From: CAZMUQ01 sp964569845
GTDB lineage: Archaea > Thermoproteota > Bathyarchaeia > Hecatellales > Hecatellaceae
Length of the DNA stretch: 5,754 bases
Direction: 5' to 3'
NCBI GenBank assembly: GCA_964569845.1
Contig: CAZMUQ010000053.1
Location: 1 to 5,754 of the forward strand
Each line of letters opens with the position of its first letter. Within the stretch, counting starts at the first letter, position 1. The position numbers and the translations under genes were made by a program. Shown piece after piece: positions 1 through 5,327 of this stretch. The notes beneath the pieces were generated by a model that was given only the letters and a program-made list of their open reading frames with translations, ran no database searches and was not told the DNA's origin.

Positions 1-207
1 AGCAGATGCCCAATATGTCAATCAAGGCTTAAAGAAAACGGCTATAGAAGGCTTAGATGTCCATCATGTGGTTTTGAAGGCGATAGAGACTACATTGCAT
101 CCCTAAACCTTAAGATGAAAGCCTTTTCAGGCGGGCTGGATAGCCCCCAACCAGATGTAAACCCGAATAGGATGAGGGGGAAGTCGCTAGGGGCATTTAA
201 CCCCTAG
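1..207 (+). CDS. tnpB: TnpB RNA-guided endonuclease, C-terminal fragment (5' end outside window)
   Basis: Frame 1 reads 68 codons to a TAG at 205-207. Residues 3-23 hold a zinc ribbon with two pairs, CPIC and CPSC (Cys 3, 6, 20, 23), followed by GDRD at 27-30 and a downstream Asn at 36. That layout is the OrfB zinc-ribbon plus RuvC-III motif of TnpB. The tail, with DSPQPD and a Gly/Pro-rich end, is typical of archaeal TnpB. In the family, TnpB cuts DNA next to a transposon-adjacent motif, guided by an RNA made from the element's right end. The zinc ligands and the RuvC-III Asp in this fragment are intact, so nothing here indicates decay. Its C-terminus cannot be compared with the second tnpB at 5328, because the two pieces cover different parts of the protein. 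Confidence 0.9.
   Translation, partial: SRCPICQSRLKENGYRRLRCPSCGFEGDRDYIASLNLKMKAFSGGLDSPQPDVNPNRMRGKSLGAFNP
187..207 (+). repeat. Perfect hairpin at the tnpB 3' end
   Basis: CTAGGGG (187-193) and CCCCTAG (201-207) form a 7-bp perfect stem around a 7-nt loop. The stop codon TAG is the last three bases. Subterminal hairpins at this place are recognition structures in IS200/IS605-type elements and the terminal scaffold stem of TnpB guide RNAs. No T-run follows that would make it a clear terminator, although five T bases lie just downstream (210-214). Confidence 0.7.
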
Positions 208-224
208 AATTTTTCGACAGCCTG
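202..224 (+). repeat. 23-bp inverted repeat, left member (IS right end)
   Basis: The sequence starting CCCTAG at 202 and ending CGACAGCCTG at 224 is the reverse complement of 5265-5288, apart from one missing T in the homopolymer (five here, six there). It overlaps the tnpB stop codon and the 3' arm of the hairpin. Similarity stops at both edges. The likely reading is the terminal inverted repeat of a tnpB element family. Confidence 0.75.
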
Positions 225-233
225 TCTTATTCT

Positions 234-1325
234 TTAACTTGTAAAATATGATTCTACATTTTTAAAGTCAAATTCGTCTGATGATAAAACATTTAAAATA
301 AAGTTTAAGATTTTTCTTCTAACCTCAAATGTTAACGTTGGATACCATATTGGATTTGCAAGTACAAGACCTCGCCAAGCATAAAATGGTTGAATAACTT
401 TTAAAACTTCTTCATCACCAGTTTTTCTTAAATACTCTTCTATAAAAATTCTAAAAAGTGTTTTAAAGGGTTCATTAACCTTACCAAATGCTTGAAGTGG
501 GAAAAATAGGTAATTTATTGTTAAAGATGAAAGATCATCTGCAGCTTCACCCCATTCTCCTCTACTTCTATCTAAAACCCTAAACTTTACACCCTCCTGA
601 AAAAGAATATTCCAAGGATGGAAATCTCCGTGAACTTGGCATAAACGGTAAGTTTTTCTTTTAATTTTCCATCTCCAATCAACACATAGCTTCTCTATTT
701 TTAAAAGTTCATCCCAACTTGTAAAATCTAATTTTTCAGGGTAATTATCCAGCAAACCCATGATACATTCTCCATGCCCAATAAGTTCGCGTATACGCCT
801 AACATATAAGCTTGGGGCATTTTTCCTTCTGGAGTGTATCTTAGCTAAATAGTGTGATAATGCTTTGCATCTTTCTAAGTCTAATTCTTCAAGACTTCCC
901 TTTTTCACAATCTCCTCTAAATCATGAAAATATTCTCTACCTTTAACCCTTTCAACAAGAATAAAAAATTCCTGAAGATTACTTAAAGACCTAAAGTTAC
1001 CATCTTTTGTAATAATACCTGCATCTAAAGATTTAGCATGTTTAGGAAGCTTATTGTATGTTAAATAGGCGAAAATGATGTTTTGAGCACGATCCCATAC
1101 ATTTTCATGACCAAAACTATCAGGCTTCATTGTTTGGAAAACTGTGAAATATTTTCTCCCCTTAGTAGTAAAAGTTAAAAAGTATGGTTTACCATAACCA
1201 AACTCTTTAAGCTGCTTTTTTCTTTTAACCTTTTTACTTAAACCTTCAAATGAAAGTATCTTAACTTTTCCACCGTAAAGACTTGAAAGATATTTTTCAA
1301 ACTTTTTTAGGTTAAATTGCTTCAT
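234..1325 (-). CDS. APH/choline-kinase-fold phosphotransferase, partner of a CysC-like kinase
   Basis: This 363-residue protein carries the APH catalytic loop HGDFHPWN at 232-239, with catalytic Asp 234 and Asn 239. The metal-binding Asp 252 follows in LDRSRGEWGE, and ADD at 262-264 continues the APH C-lobe. The N-terminal half contains TMKPDSFGH (65-73) and LPKHAKSLD (93-101), and the middle has GHGECIMGLLDNYP (183-196). I recall these blocks from an uncharacterised bacterial and archaeal phosphotransferase family that is often encoded beside or fused to a P-loop kinase. The N-lobe Lys that should bind ATP is not obvious. The protein is cytosolic, with no signal peptide or membrane segment. 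The ATG start has SD GAGGT 8 nt upstream. It lies 11 bp downstream of the cysC-like gene in one operon. The substrate is unknown. The fold also covers small-molecule, sugar and lipid-head-group kinases, so drug resistance should not be assumed. Confidence 0.8.
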   Translation of the reverse strand: MKQFNLKKFEKYLSSLYGGKVKILSFEGLSKKVKRKKQLKEFGYGKPYFLTFTTKGRKYFTVFQTMKPDSFGHENVWDRAQNIIFAYLTYNKLPKHAKSLDAGIITKDGNFRSLSNLQEFFILVERVKGREYFHDLEEIVKKGSLEELDLERCKALSHYLAKIHSRRKNAPSLYVRRIRELIGHGECIMGLLDNYPEKLDFTSWDELLKIEKLCVDWRWKIKRKTYRLCQVHGDFHPWNILFQEGVKFRVLDRSRGEWGEAADDLSSLTINYLFFPLQAFGKVNEPFKTLFRIFIEEYLRKTGDEEVLKVIQPFYAWRGLVLANPIWYPTLTFEVRRKILNFILNVLSSDEFDFKNVESYFTS

Positions 1326-1333
1326 TCAACATG

Positions 1334-1338
1334 ACCTC
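1334..1338 (-). promoter_or_regulatory. Shine-Dalgarno of the APH-like gene overlapping the cysC-like stop
   Basis: On the minus strand GAGGT (1338-1334) precedes the ATG at 1325 by 8 nt. The TGA stop of the upstream kinase gene (1339-1337) shares bases with it. Ribosomes finishing the first gene therefore end on the second gene's binding site, which suggests translational coupling. Confidence 0.7.
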
Positions 1339-1891
1339 AAAGAAATTTTTTCTCCAAAACTGAATAAATTCTTTCAACACATTTTTTTGGTGTTAGCTTG
1401 TTAGTTTCAACTATAACTTCAGGCTTTAATGGTTCCTCATAAGGTGAACCTAAACCTGGAACTGTTTTACTTTCTCCTTTAAAAGCTTTATCATAAATTT
1501 TTGGTGGTGCACCAAATCTTTTCATTCTTCTTTTTTCTCTTCTAATGCAAAGGTGAAGAGGACATTTAACATAAACTTCCATAAATTTTTTAACCTCTTT
1601 TCTAGCTTTTTCCCTATATTTTCTTCTATTTCCTGTGGCATCTATCAAAACGTTAACACCGTTATCAGTTAAAAGTTTCACTATGAAAACAAGAACATCA
1701 TAAACTAAATCTCTCTCTTCCTCACTATAGGTAGGATTTGGAGTTAAAACTTTTCTAAGCATATCTGAAGATAAAACTTGAACATTTACTCCCTTTTTCA
1801 TAAGTTTTTTAGCTAAAAGATTTGCTAAAGTTGATTTTCCAGAGCCTGGTAAACCTGTAAACCATATAGCCCAACCTTTCACAATATCCAC
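1337..1891 (-). CDS. CysC-like (adenylylsulfate kinase family) P-loop kinase, divergent
   Basis: This 184-residue P-loop kinase has Walker A GLPGSGKST at 13-21 and LSSDMLR at 40-46, in the place of the LDGDN.R motif of APS kinases. ATGNRRKYREKAR at 85-97 and GLGSPYEEPLKPEVIVET at 146-163 match the CysC C-terminal (FTGID.PYE.P) region. True CysC phosphorylates adenylylsulfate to PAPS. Here the substrate-binding Gly-Asp-Asn is Ser-Asp-Met, and the usual FTG block is changed to VPG. A basic stretch at 117-125 replaces the usual RDPKGLY region. The substrate may therefore not be APS, and no sulfate-assimilation gene is nearby. The chosen start is GTG at 1891. GTG at codon 4 (1882) is a rival, because GGTGG sits 5 nt before it and the TATA-like box near 1909 would put a transcript start almost on it. 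The gene is cotranscribed with the APH-like kinase, with which it probably works. Confidence 0.75.
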   Translation of the reverse strand: MDIVKGWAIWFTGLPGSGKSTLANLLAKKLMKKGVNVQVLSSDMLRKVLTPNPTYSEEERDLVYDVLVFIVKLLTDNGVNVLIDATGNRRKYREKARKEVKKFMEVYVKCPLHLCIRREKRRMKRFGAPPKIYDKAFKGESKTVPGLGSPYEEPLKPEVIVETNKLTPKKCVERIYSVLEKKFL

Positions 1892-1903
1892 CCAACCAAA
1901 GAC

Positions 1904-1914
1904 ATTATAATTTA
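1904..1914. promoter_or_regulatory. TATA-like box in the cysC-like/acyl-CoA dehydrogenase divergent gap
   Basis: ATTATAATTTA is the only strongly AT-rich box in the short gap between the two divergent genes. Read rightward, a start site about 25 nt on (near 1935) would leave a 20-nt leader containing the SD at 1942-1950 before TTG 1957. Read leftward, the start would be near 1883, just inside the annotated GTG 1891 and next to GTG 1882. One box may serve both directions. No clear BRE was found, and placement is by spacing only. Confidence 0.4.
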
Positions 1915-1941
1915 GTTAACCTAGTGTATCTAAATGTTGAG

Positions 1942-1950
1942 GGTGAGGGT
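1942..1950 (+). promoter_or_regulatory. Shine-Dalgarno that fixes the acyl-CoA dehydrogenase start
   Basis: GGTGAGGGT ends 6 nt before TTG 1957 and has the purine-rich GGTGAGG core expected for archaeal ribosome binding. The upstream in-frame GTG at 1924 has no such motif and would place this SD inside the coding region. Confidence 0.65.
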
Positions 1951-1956
1951 TTAAAT

Positions 1957-3123
1957 TTGAATTTTGAATTTACTCGTGAACAAAAAATGGTTATAGATGT
2001 TGCTGCAGAAATAGCAAGAAAATTTGGTCCTGAATATTGGAGGGAAAAGGATAGAAAGCATGAGTTTGGTGAAGAATGCTGGAAAGCTCTTGTTGATGCA
2101 GGTATCGTTGGATTAATGTTTCCTGAAGAGTATGGTGGTGGAGGTCTAGGTATGCTTGAAATGGCTTTAGCAATAGAAACATTAGCTGCTGAAGGTTGCG
2201 GTCTTGCTGCACCTTGGTATCTTATTCTTACATCTATTTTTGGTGGGGTTACCATACTTAAGCATGGAAGTAAAAAGCAGAAGGAAAAATATTTACCAAT
2301 GATGGTTAAAGGTGGCGAATTTTGTATGGCTTTAACAGAGCCGGATGCAGGTACAAATACTTTTAATATTAAAACTTTTGCTAAGCAAGAAGGAGATGAA
2401 TACATCATTAATGGGCAGAAGATTTTTATTTCAGGAGCTGACCGTGCTAAAGGTATGATTCTTATAGCCAGAACAACCCCGCCGGAGAAGGCTCCTAAAA
2501 GAAGTCTAGGGATAACTCTTTTTGTTGTGGATTTACCAAATCCAGCAATAGAAGTTTCCCCTATAGAGAAGCATGGAATAAACTATTCAAATAGTTGTGA
2601 AGTATACATTAATGAGCTTAAAGTTCCTAAGGAAAATATTGTTGGAGAAAAAGATAGAGGCTGGTATAATTTACTGGATACATTAAATACTGAACGTATA
2701 GCTTTTGCAGCTGCTTGTGTAGGTATAGGGTTTTTATCCTTAAAAAAGGCTGTTGAATATGCAAAAATTAGAAATGTTTTTGGTGTTCCTATAGGAAGTC
2801 ATCAGGGAATACAGTTTCCATTAGCTGAGTCAAGAGCAAAACTTGAGGCTGCTAAACTTTTAACCTATAAAGCTGCTAAACTTTTTGATGAAAATAAGCC
2901 TTGTGGTGCTGAAACAAACATGGCTAAGGTTGTTGCTGTTGAAGCTGGAATCGAAGCTGTATATAATTCTATGCAAACATTTGGAGGCTACGGTTATGCT
3001 GTGGAGTATGATGTTGAACGTTGGTGGAGAGAAATAAACCTTGTAAGGCTTGCACCTGTAACTCATCAAATGGCTTTAGCTTTTATAGGCGAGCATGTTC
3101 TAGGTTTACCAAAATCCTACTAG
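1957..3123 (+). CDS. Acyl-CoA dehydrogenase family flavoprotein
   Basis: Predicted FAD enzyme of 388 residues, normal for the family, oxidising an acyl-CoA to the 2,3-enoyl-CoA with electrons passed to an ETF-type carrier. The N-terminal helical domain starts MNFEFTREQKM. The FAD/substrate signature ALTEPDAGTN is at 125-134, the beta domain follows, and the C-terminal helical domain has R..FG at 272-275 and QTFGGYGY at 340-347. The classic catalytic Glu of the YEGT motif aligns with Pro 367 (APVT). Glu 246 in NTERIAFA sits where isovaleryl- and long-chain acyl-CoA dehydrogenases place their base. The ending GEHVLGLPKSY resembles a subfamily I recall from anaerobic bacteria and archaea. Start: TTG 1957 is preferred over GTG 1924 because it has a good SD and gives the standard family N-terminus; GTG 1924 would add 11 residues. 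It is transcribed alone, with no ETF gene in view. The acyl substrate cannot be read from sequence. Confidence 0.9.
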   Translation: MNFEFTREQKMVIDVAAEIARKFGPEYWREKDRKHEFGEECWKALVDAGIVGLMFPEEYGGGGLGMLEMALAIETLAAEGCGLAAPWYLILTSIFGGVTILKHGSKKQKEKYLPMMVKGGEFCMALTEPDAGTNTFNIKTFAKQEGDEYIINGQKIFISGADRAKGMILIARTTPPEKAPKRSLGITLFVVDLPNPAIEVSPIEKHGINYSNSCEVYINELKVPKENIVGEKDRGWYNLLDTLNTERIAFAAACVGIGFLSLKKAVEYAKIRNVFGVPIGSHQGIQFPLAESRAKLEAAKLLTYKAAKLFDENKPCGAETNMAKVVAVEAGIEAVYNSMQTFGGYGYAVEYDVERWWREINLVRLAPVTHQMALAFIGEHVLGLPKSY

Positions 3124-3138
3124 AACTGGTAAAAATTC

Positions 3139-4065
3139 CTAAAAAAGCTTTGCCATAGATGCTAACTCGTATCCTGTAAAAGTTTTTACTAAGCTAATCT
3201 CCAAGTAGGCTGCATGCGTGTTAAAGTATGGCGGCCCTTTTCTGGAGAAAACTGTTAAAACTTTACCATTATGATTCAACTTTACCCCTAAACATGGTTC
3301 ATGGCCGCGTATAACAACCTTTGCATTAACTTTCTCTAAAAACTTCCTTGTTACATCTTCCCCGAAAAGGAACCCTGCACCTCTAGGTGAAGGATAAACA
3401 CCAGTTATATCATCATCCGGATCGTTCCATAAAATTTCTTCTAAAAAGTTTTTTGATGGATGTGTTTGGTTTGCATATGCAACATCTTCTAATTTTTCAG
3501 CTTTACTTGGAACTCCTCCATGAAGAAAAATATATTTACTGTTTATAATGGCTGCATGAGGCATTTTATCAAAAAGGCTTAAAGTTAAACTGTAAGCTTC
3601 CTTCCATTTCTCCCCAAACTTTCTTTTAAATTGATAGGGCAAATCATGGGGGTAAGCTAATAAGTCTGATGGGCCTTCATGGTTTCCTCTCAGCATAACA
3701 ATGTTTTCTTGTAGATTAGTCTTTAACCATAAAATAGTGTAGTAAACTTCAACTGAATATTCTCCTCTATCTCCATAATCCCCAAGAAAAATTATGATAA
3801 CACTTTTATCATCCTTAACCCTTTGTATAAACCCTGAATCCTTTAAAATGTAGGTTAAACTTTCAATATCTCCATGAATATCTCCAACAACAATAACTTT
3901 CTTAACATTATCAGTTAACTTTACAAGTCCTCCTTCAACCTTAAAATTCCTAAAAACTTTTCCTTTCTCTTCTTTAAGCATCCAGTGTATCTTTTCTAGT
4001 AGTTCTATAAATTCTGAGGCCTTAACCTTAAATGCTTCACTGATAAGAGCTTCAACATTTTTCAA
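3139..4065 (-). CDS. PPP-family serine/threonine protein phosphatase (PP1/PP2A-like)
   Basis: All the PPP metallophosphatase signatures appear in order in 308 residues. They are GDIHG (61-65; Asp 62, His 64), GDYGDRG (95-101; Asp 96, Arg 100), RGNHE (126-130; Asn 128, His 129), HGG (182-184), LWNDP (212-216, the WSDP block), RGAGFLFG (228-235) and RGHE (253-256). These supply the two-metal centre and phosphate-binding arginines, so an active cytosolic Ser/Thr phosphatase is expected. A 50-residue N-terminal helical extension precedes the catalytic core, as in PP2A-like proteins. GDYGDRG has Gly where GDYVDRG is usual. The start is TTG 4065, supported by GGAGGT 7 nt upstream. The gene converges on the dehydrogenase with a 15-bp gap and diverges from the FUN14 gene. 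No kinase partner of eukaryotic type is adjacent, and its target proteins are unknown. Confidence 0.92.
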   Translation of the reverse strand: MKNVEALISEAFKVKASEFIELLEKIHWMLKEEKGKVFRNFKVEGGLVKLTDNVKKVIVVGDIHGDIESLTYILKDSGFIQRVKDDKSVIIIFLGDYGDRGEYSVEVYYTILWLKTNLQENIVMLRGNHEGPSDLLAYPHDLPYQFKRKFGEKWKEAYSLTLSLFDKMPHAAIINSKYIFLHGGVPSKAEKLEDVAYANQTHPSKNFLEEILWNDPDDDITGVYPSPRGAGFLFGEDVTRKFLEKVNAKVVIRGHEPCLGVKLNHNGKVLTVFSRKGPPYFNTHAAYLEISLVKTFTGYELASMAKLF

Positions 4066-4072
4066 CTGTTAA

Positions 4073-4078
4073 ACCTCC
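4073..4078 (-). promoter_or_regulatory. Strong Shine-Dalgarno of the phosphatase gene
   Basis: Minus-strand GGAGGT lies 7 nt before the TTG start at 4065-4063. It is the best SD in the window and the main reason to accept the TTG start. Confidence 0.75.
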
Positions 4079-4112
4079 AATGGTTAACTTTATTTAATAG
4101 TTTAAGCCTAGA

Positions 4113-4124
4113 CTATATTTTAAC
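4113..4124. promoter_or_regulatory. TATA-like box shared by the divergent phosphatase and FUN14 genes
   Basis: CTATATTTTAAC (minus strand GTTAAAATATAG) is TATA-like in both directions. A start 25 nt to the right (about 4143) gives a 24-nt leader with SD GGGGTG (4153-4158) before TTG 4167. A start 25 nt to the left (about 4091) gives a similar leader with GGAGGT before TTG 4065. A second AT-rich patch at 4090-4099 is an alternative for the rightward gene. Confidence 0.4.
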
Positions 4125-4166
4125 ATGGAAAGTAGATAACTGTTATATAGTTGGGGTGTAAACATT

Positions 4167-4481
4167 TTGAGTTTAGAGGTTGTATCTCCACTTGTAGTTC
4201 AGCTTGGGTTTGGTGGAGTTGCGGGCTTTATTGTTGGTTACGCATTAAAAAAACTCTTGAAGGTTCTTTTAGTATTCTTGGGATTAGCTTTTATGGCTTT
4301 ACTTTACCTTTCATATGTAGGATTTATTACAATTAATTATGACAGGGCTTCAGCAGCTTTTCAAGATCTTTTTAAAAAAATTGCAGGTGGAGGTTTAACA
4401 TTTCCAACAGTTTTAGCTGCAAATATACCATTCTTTGGAAGTTTTATTGTTGGTTTAGGGTTAGGTTTTAAATTCGGGTAA
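4167..4481 (+). CDS. FUN14-family small membrane protein
   Basis: This 104-residue hydrophobic protein has the family pattern: GFGGVAGFIVGYALKK near 14-29, a long hydrophobic segment (31-54) ending YLSYVGFI, TINYDR (55-60), and a C-terminal PFFGSFIVGLGLGFKFG block (88-104). FUN14 proteins are membrane proteins, known in eukaryotes from mitochondrial outer membranes (FUNDC1) and widespread in archaea with no assigned role. About three membrane segments are expected (13-27, 32-54, 80-101), with a short amphipathic linker between the last two. The start is TTG 4167, with SD GGGGTG 8 nt upstream. Starting in another frame at 4151 would give only a shadow peptide. The radB-like gene follows 35 bp later on the same strand, so the two may be cotranscribed. 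Confidence 0.85.
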   Translation: MSLEVVSPLVVQLGFGGVAGFIVGYALKKLLKVLLVFLGLAFMALLYLSYVGFITINYDRASAAFQDLFKKIAGGGLTFPTVLAANIPFFGSFIVGLGLGFKFG

Positions 4482-4516
4482 ACTAATTTTACTTTAAGGG
4501 TAGCTAAAAGCCTTAA

Positions 4517-5230
4517 ATGGTTTCTAAGTTGGGGATGAAAGTATCATCTAAACCTAAAAAGATACCTTTAGGTTGTTTATGTCTTGATAGGTTACTTCAA
4601 GGAGGTTTACCTGAAGGTCAAATTTCAACTTTTTATGGTGAAGCTTCATCAGGAAAAACAACAATAGCTCTTCAATATTCTATCACCTGTGCAAGAAGTA
4701 GGTTTGATGTTTTATATGTAGATTCAGACCTATCGTTCTCGGTTGAAAGAATGCTTCAAATGGCTCCAGACTTTGAGGAAATCGCTACATATATAAAAAT
4801 TTTTACACCAAAAAACTTCTTTGAACAAACAATTCTTATAGAAAACCTTGAAATGTATATAAACCCTACAACAGGTTTAATAGTTTTTGATACAATAAAT
4901 GGTCTTTACAGAGCTGCTTTAGAAATTTCTGAAAAAAATTTCCTCTTAAATAAGGAACTAAACAGACAAGTGGCTTACCTTTCTTATTATGCAAGAAAAT
5001 ATAATTTACCAGTATTATTAACAAGTCAAGTTCATGGAGTTATAAGCAAGGAAGGTGAAGTAGTTAAACCTGTTGGAACAAGAATTTTAGAGTTTTGGTC
5101 TCAGAATATTGTAAGATTAAGTTTGACAGGTAAACCTAGCTTAAGAAGAGCTTACCTAGAAAAAATTAATGGAAGAATGGTTTCAAATGTTTTTTGCCAA
5201 TATAGTTTAACAAGTAGTGGTGTTGAATAA
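4517..5230 (+). CDS. radB: RadB-like RecA-superfamily ATPase (archaeal recombinase paralogue)
   Basis: This 237-residue protein is a single RecA/Rad51 core without the N-terminal helix-hairpin-helix domain of RadA, which is the RadB architecture and size. It has the lead-in GCLCLDRLLQGGLPEGQI (19-36), Walker A GEASSGKTT (41-49), a strand ending VDSD (68-71), Walker B LIVFDT (121-126, Asp 125), and LLTSQVHG (167-174) matching the L2-proximal TNQV region. RadB in Euryarchaeota binds DNA and RadA, has weak ATPase activity, and is thought to assist recombination and repair as a mediator. KaiC-type ATPases are the main alternative, but the length and the LTSQV region favour RadB. The start is ATG 4517. 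No good SD precedes it: a GGGT at 4498-4501 is 15 nt away, and ATG 4535 is a rival with GGGG immediately adjacent. The gene lies 35 bp after the FUN14 gene. Confidence 0.78.
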   Translation: MVSKLGMKVSSKPKKIPLGCLCLDRLLQGGLPEGQISTFYGEASSGKTTIALQYSITCARSRFDVLYVDSDLSFSVERMLQMAPDFEEIATYIKIFTPKNFFEQTILIENLEMYINPTTGLIVFDTINGLYRAALEISEKNFLLNKELNRQVAYLSYYARKYNLPVLLTSQVHGVISKEGEVVKPVGTRILEFWSQNIVRLSLTGKPSLRRAYLEKINGRMVSNVFCQYSLTSSGVE

Positions 5231-5264
5231 ATTCCTTACCTGCTACTGTATATTATCAGAATAC

Positions 5265-5288
5265 CAGGCTGTCGAAAAAATTCTAGGG
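5265..5288 (+). repeat. 24-bp inverted repeat, right member (IS left end)
   Basis: CAGGCTGTCG, six A, TTCTAGGG is the reverse complement of 202-224 with one extra base in the homopolymer. Both neighbours diverge immediately outside the match. It sits 34 bp after the radB-like stop and 39 bp before the TTG of tnpB. Confidence 0.75.
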
Positions 5289-5327
5289 TAATCTTTTTTA
5301 ATAAGTTTTTCTATTAGGTAATTTTAG

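Larger units (their letters stand above)
1..224 (+). mobile_element. Right end of a tnpB-bearing IS (IS200/IS605-like or related), truncated by window start
   Basis: This is the 3' portion of a TnpB gene followed by a perfect 7-bp hairpin (187-207) and a 23-bp sequence (202-224). The latter recurs inverted at the left end of the second tnpB copy at 5265. No tnpA transposase is visible. Lone tnpB elements are common in archaea and usually depend on a transposase elsewhere. Ending the element at 224 assumes the 23-bp repeat is a terminal inverted repeat. If the boundary follows the IS200/IS605 pattern, the element could instead end at the hairpin (about 207). Confidence 0.7.
121..224 (+). ncRNA. 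Candidate omega RNA (reRNA) region overlapping the tnpB 3' end
   Basis: TnpB systems make their guide RNA from the 3' end of tnpB and the element's right end. This stretch carries two hairpins on the plus strand: GGGCT/AGCCC with a GGAT loop (133-146), and the perfect CTAGGGG/CCCCTAG stem with a 7-nt loop (187-207). A C5 run at 144-148 could also pair with a G5 run at 176-180 as a pseudoknot. The sequence after the last hairpin (208 onward) would be the guide. The 5' boundary is arbitrary, and the assignment is inferred from family architecture and folding by eye. Confidence 0.4.

Noticed and set aside
216..226. Short odd palindrome GACAGCCTGTC as a possible operator
   Set aside because: It is explained by the inverted-repeat sequence plus two flanking bases. 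The right-hand copy does not keep the symmetry.
234..1325. Reading the APH-fold protein as an aminoglycoside resistance gene
   Set aside because: The fold is shared by many kinases. The conserved blocks outside the catalytic loop and the CysC-like partner point to a different metabolic role.
1337..1891. Sulfate assimilation cluster
   Set aside because: No ATP sulfurylase, PAPS reductase or transporter is present, and the key CysC motifs are altered.
1905..2408. Long reverse-strand open frame opposite the acyl-CoA dehydrogenase
   Set aside because: It is antisense to a clearly recognised gene, has a low-complexity Ser/Pro-rich translation and shows no family motif.
4151..4336. 61-residue frame starting before the FUN14 gene
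   Set aside because: It overlaps the FUN14 gene in another frame, is Cys/Trp-rich, has no SD of its own and shows no recognisable family.
225..5264. Dedicated cargo such as a defence or resistance island
   Set aside because: The six genes look like unrelated chromosomal genes on both strands with no integrase. Only the flanking IS ends suggest mobility.
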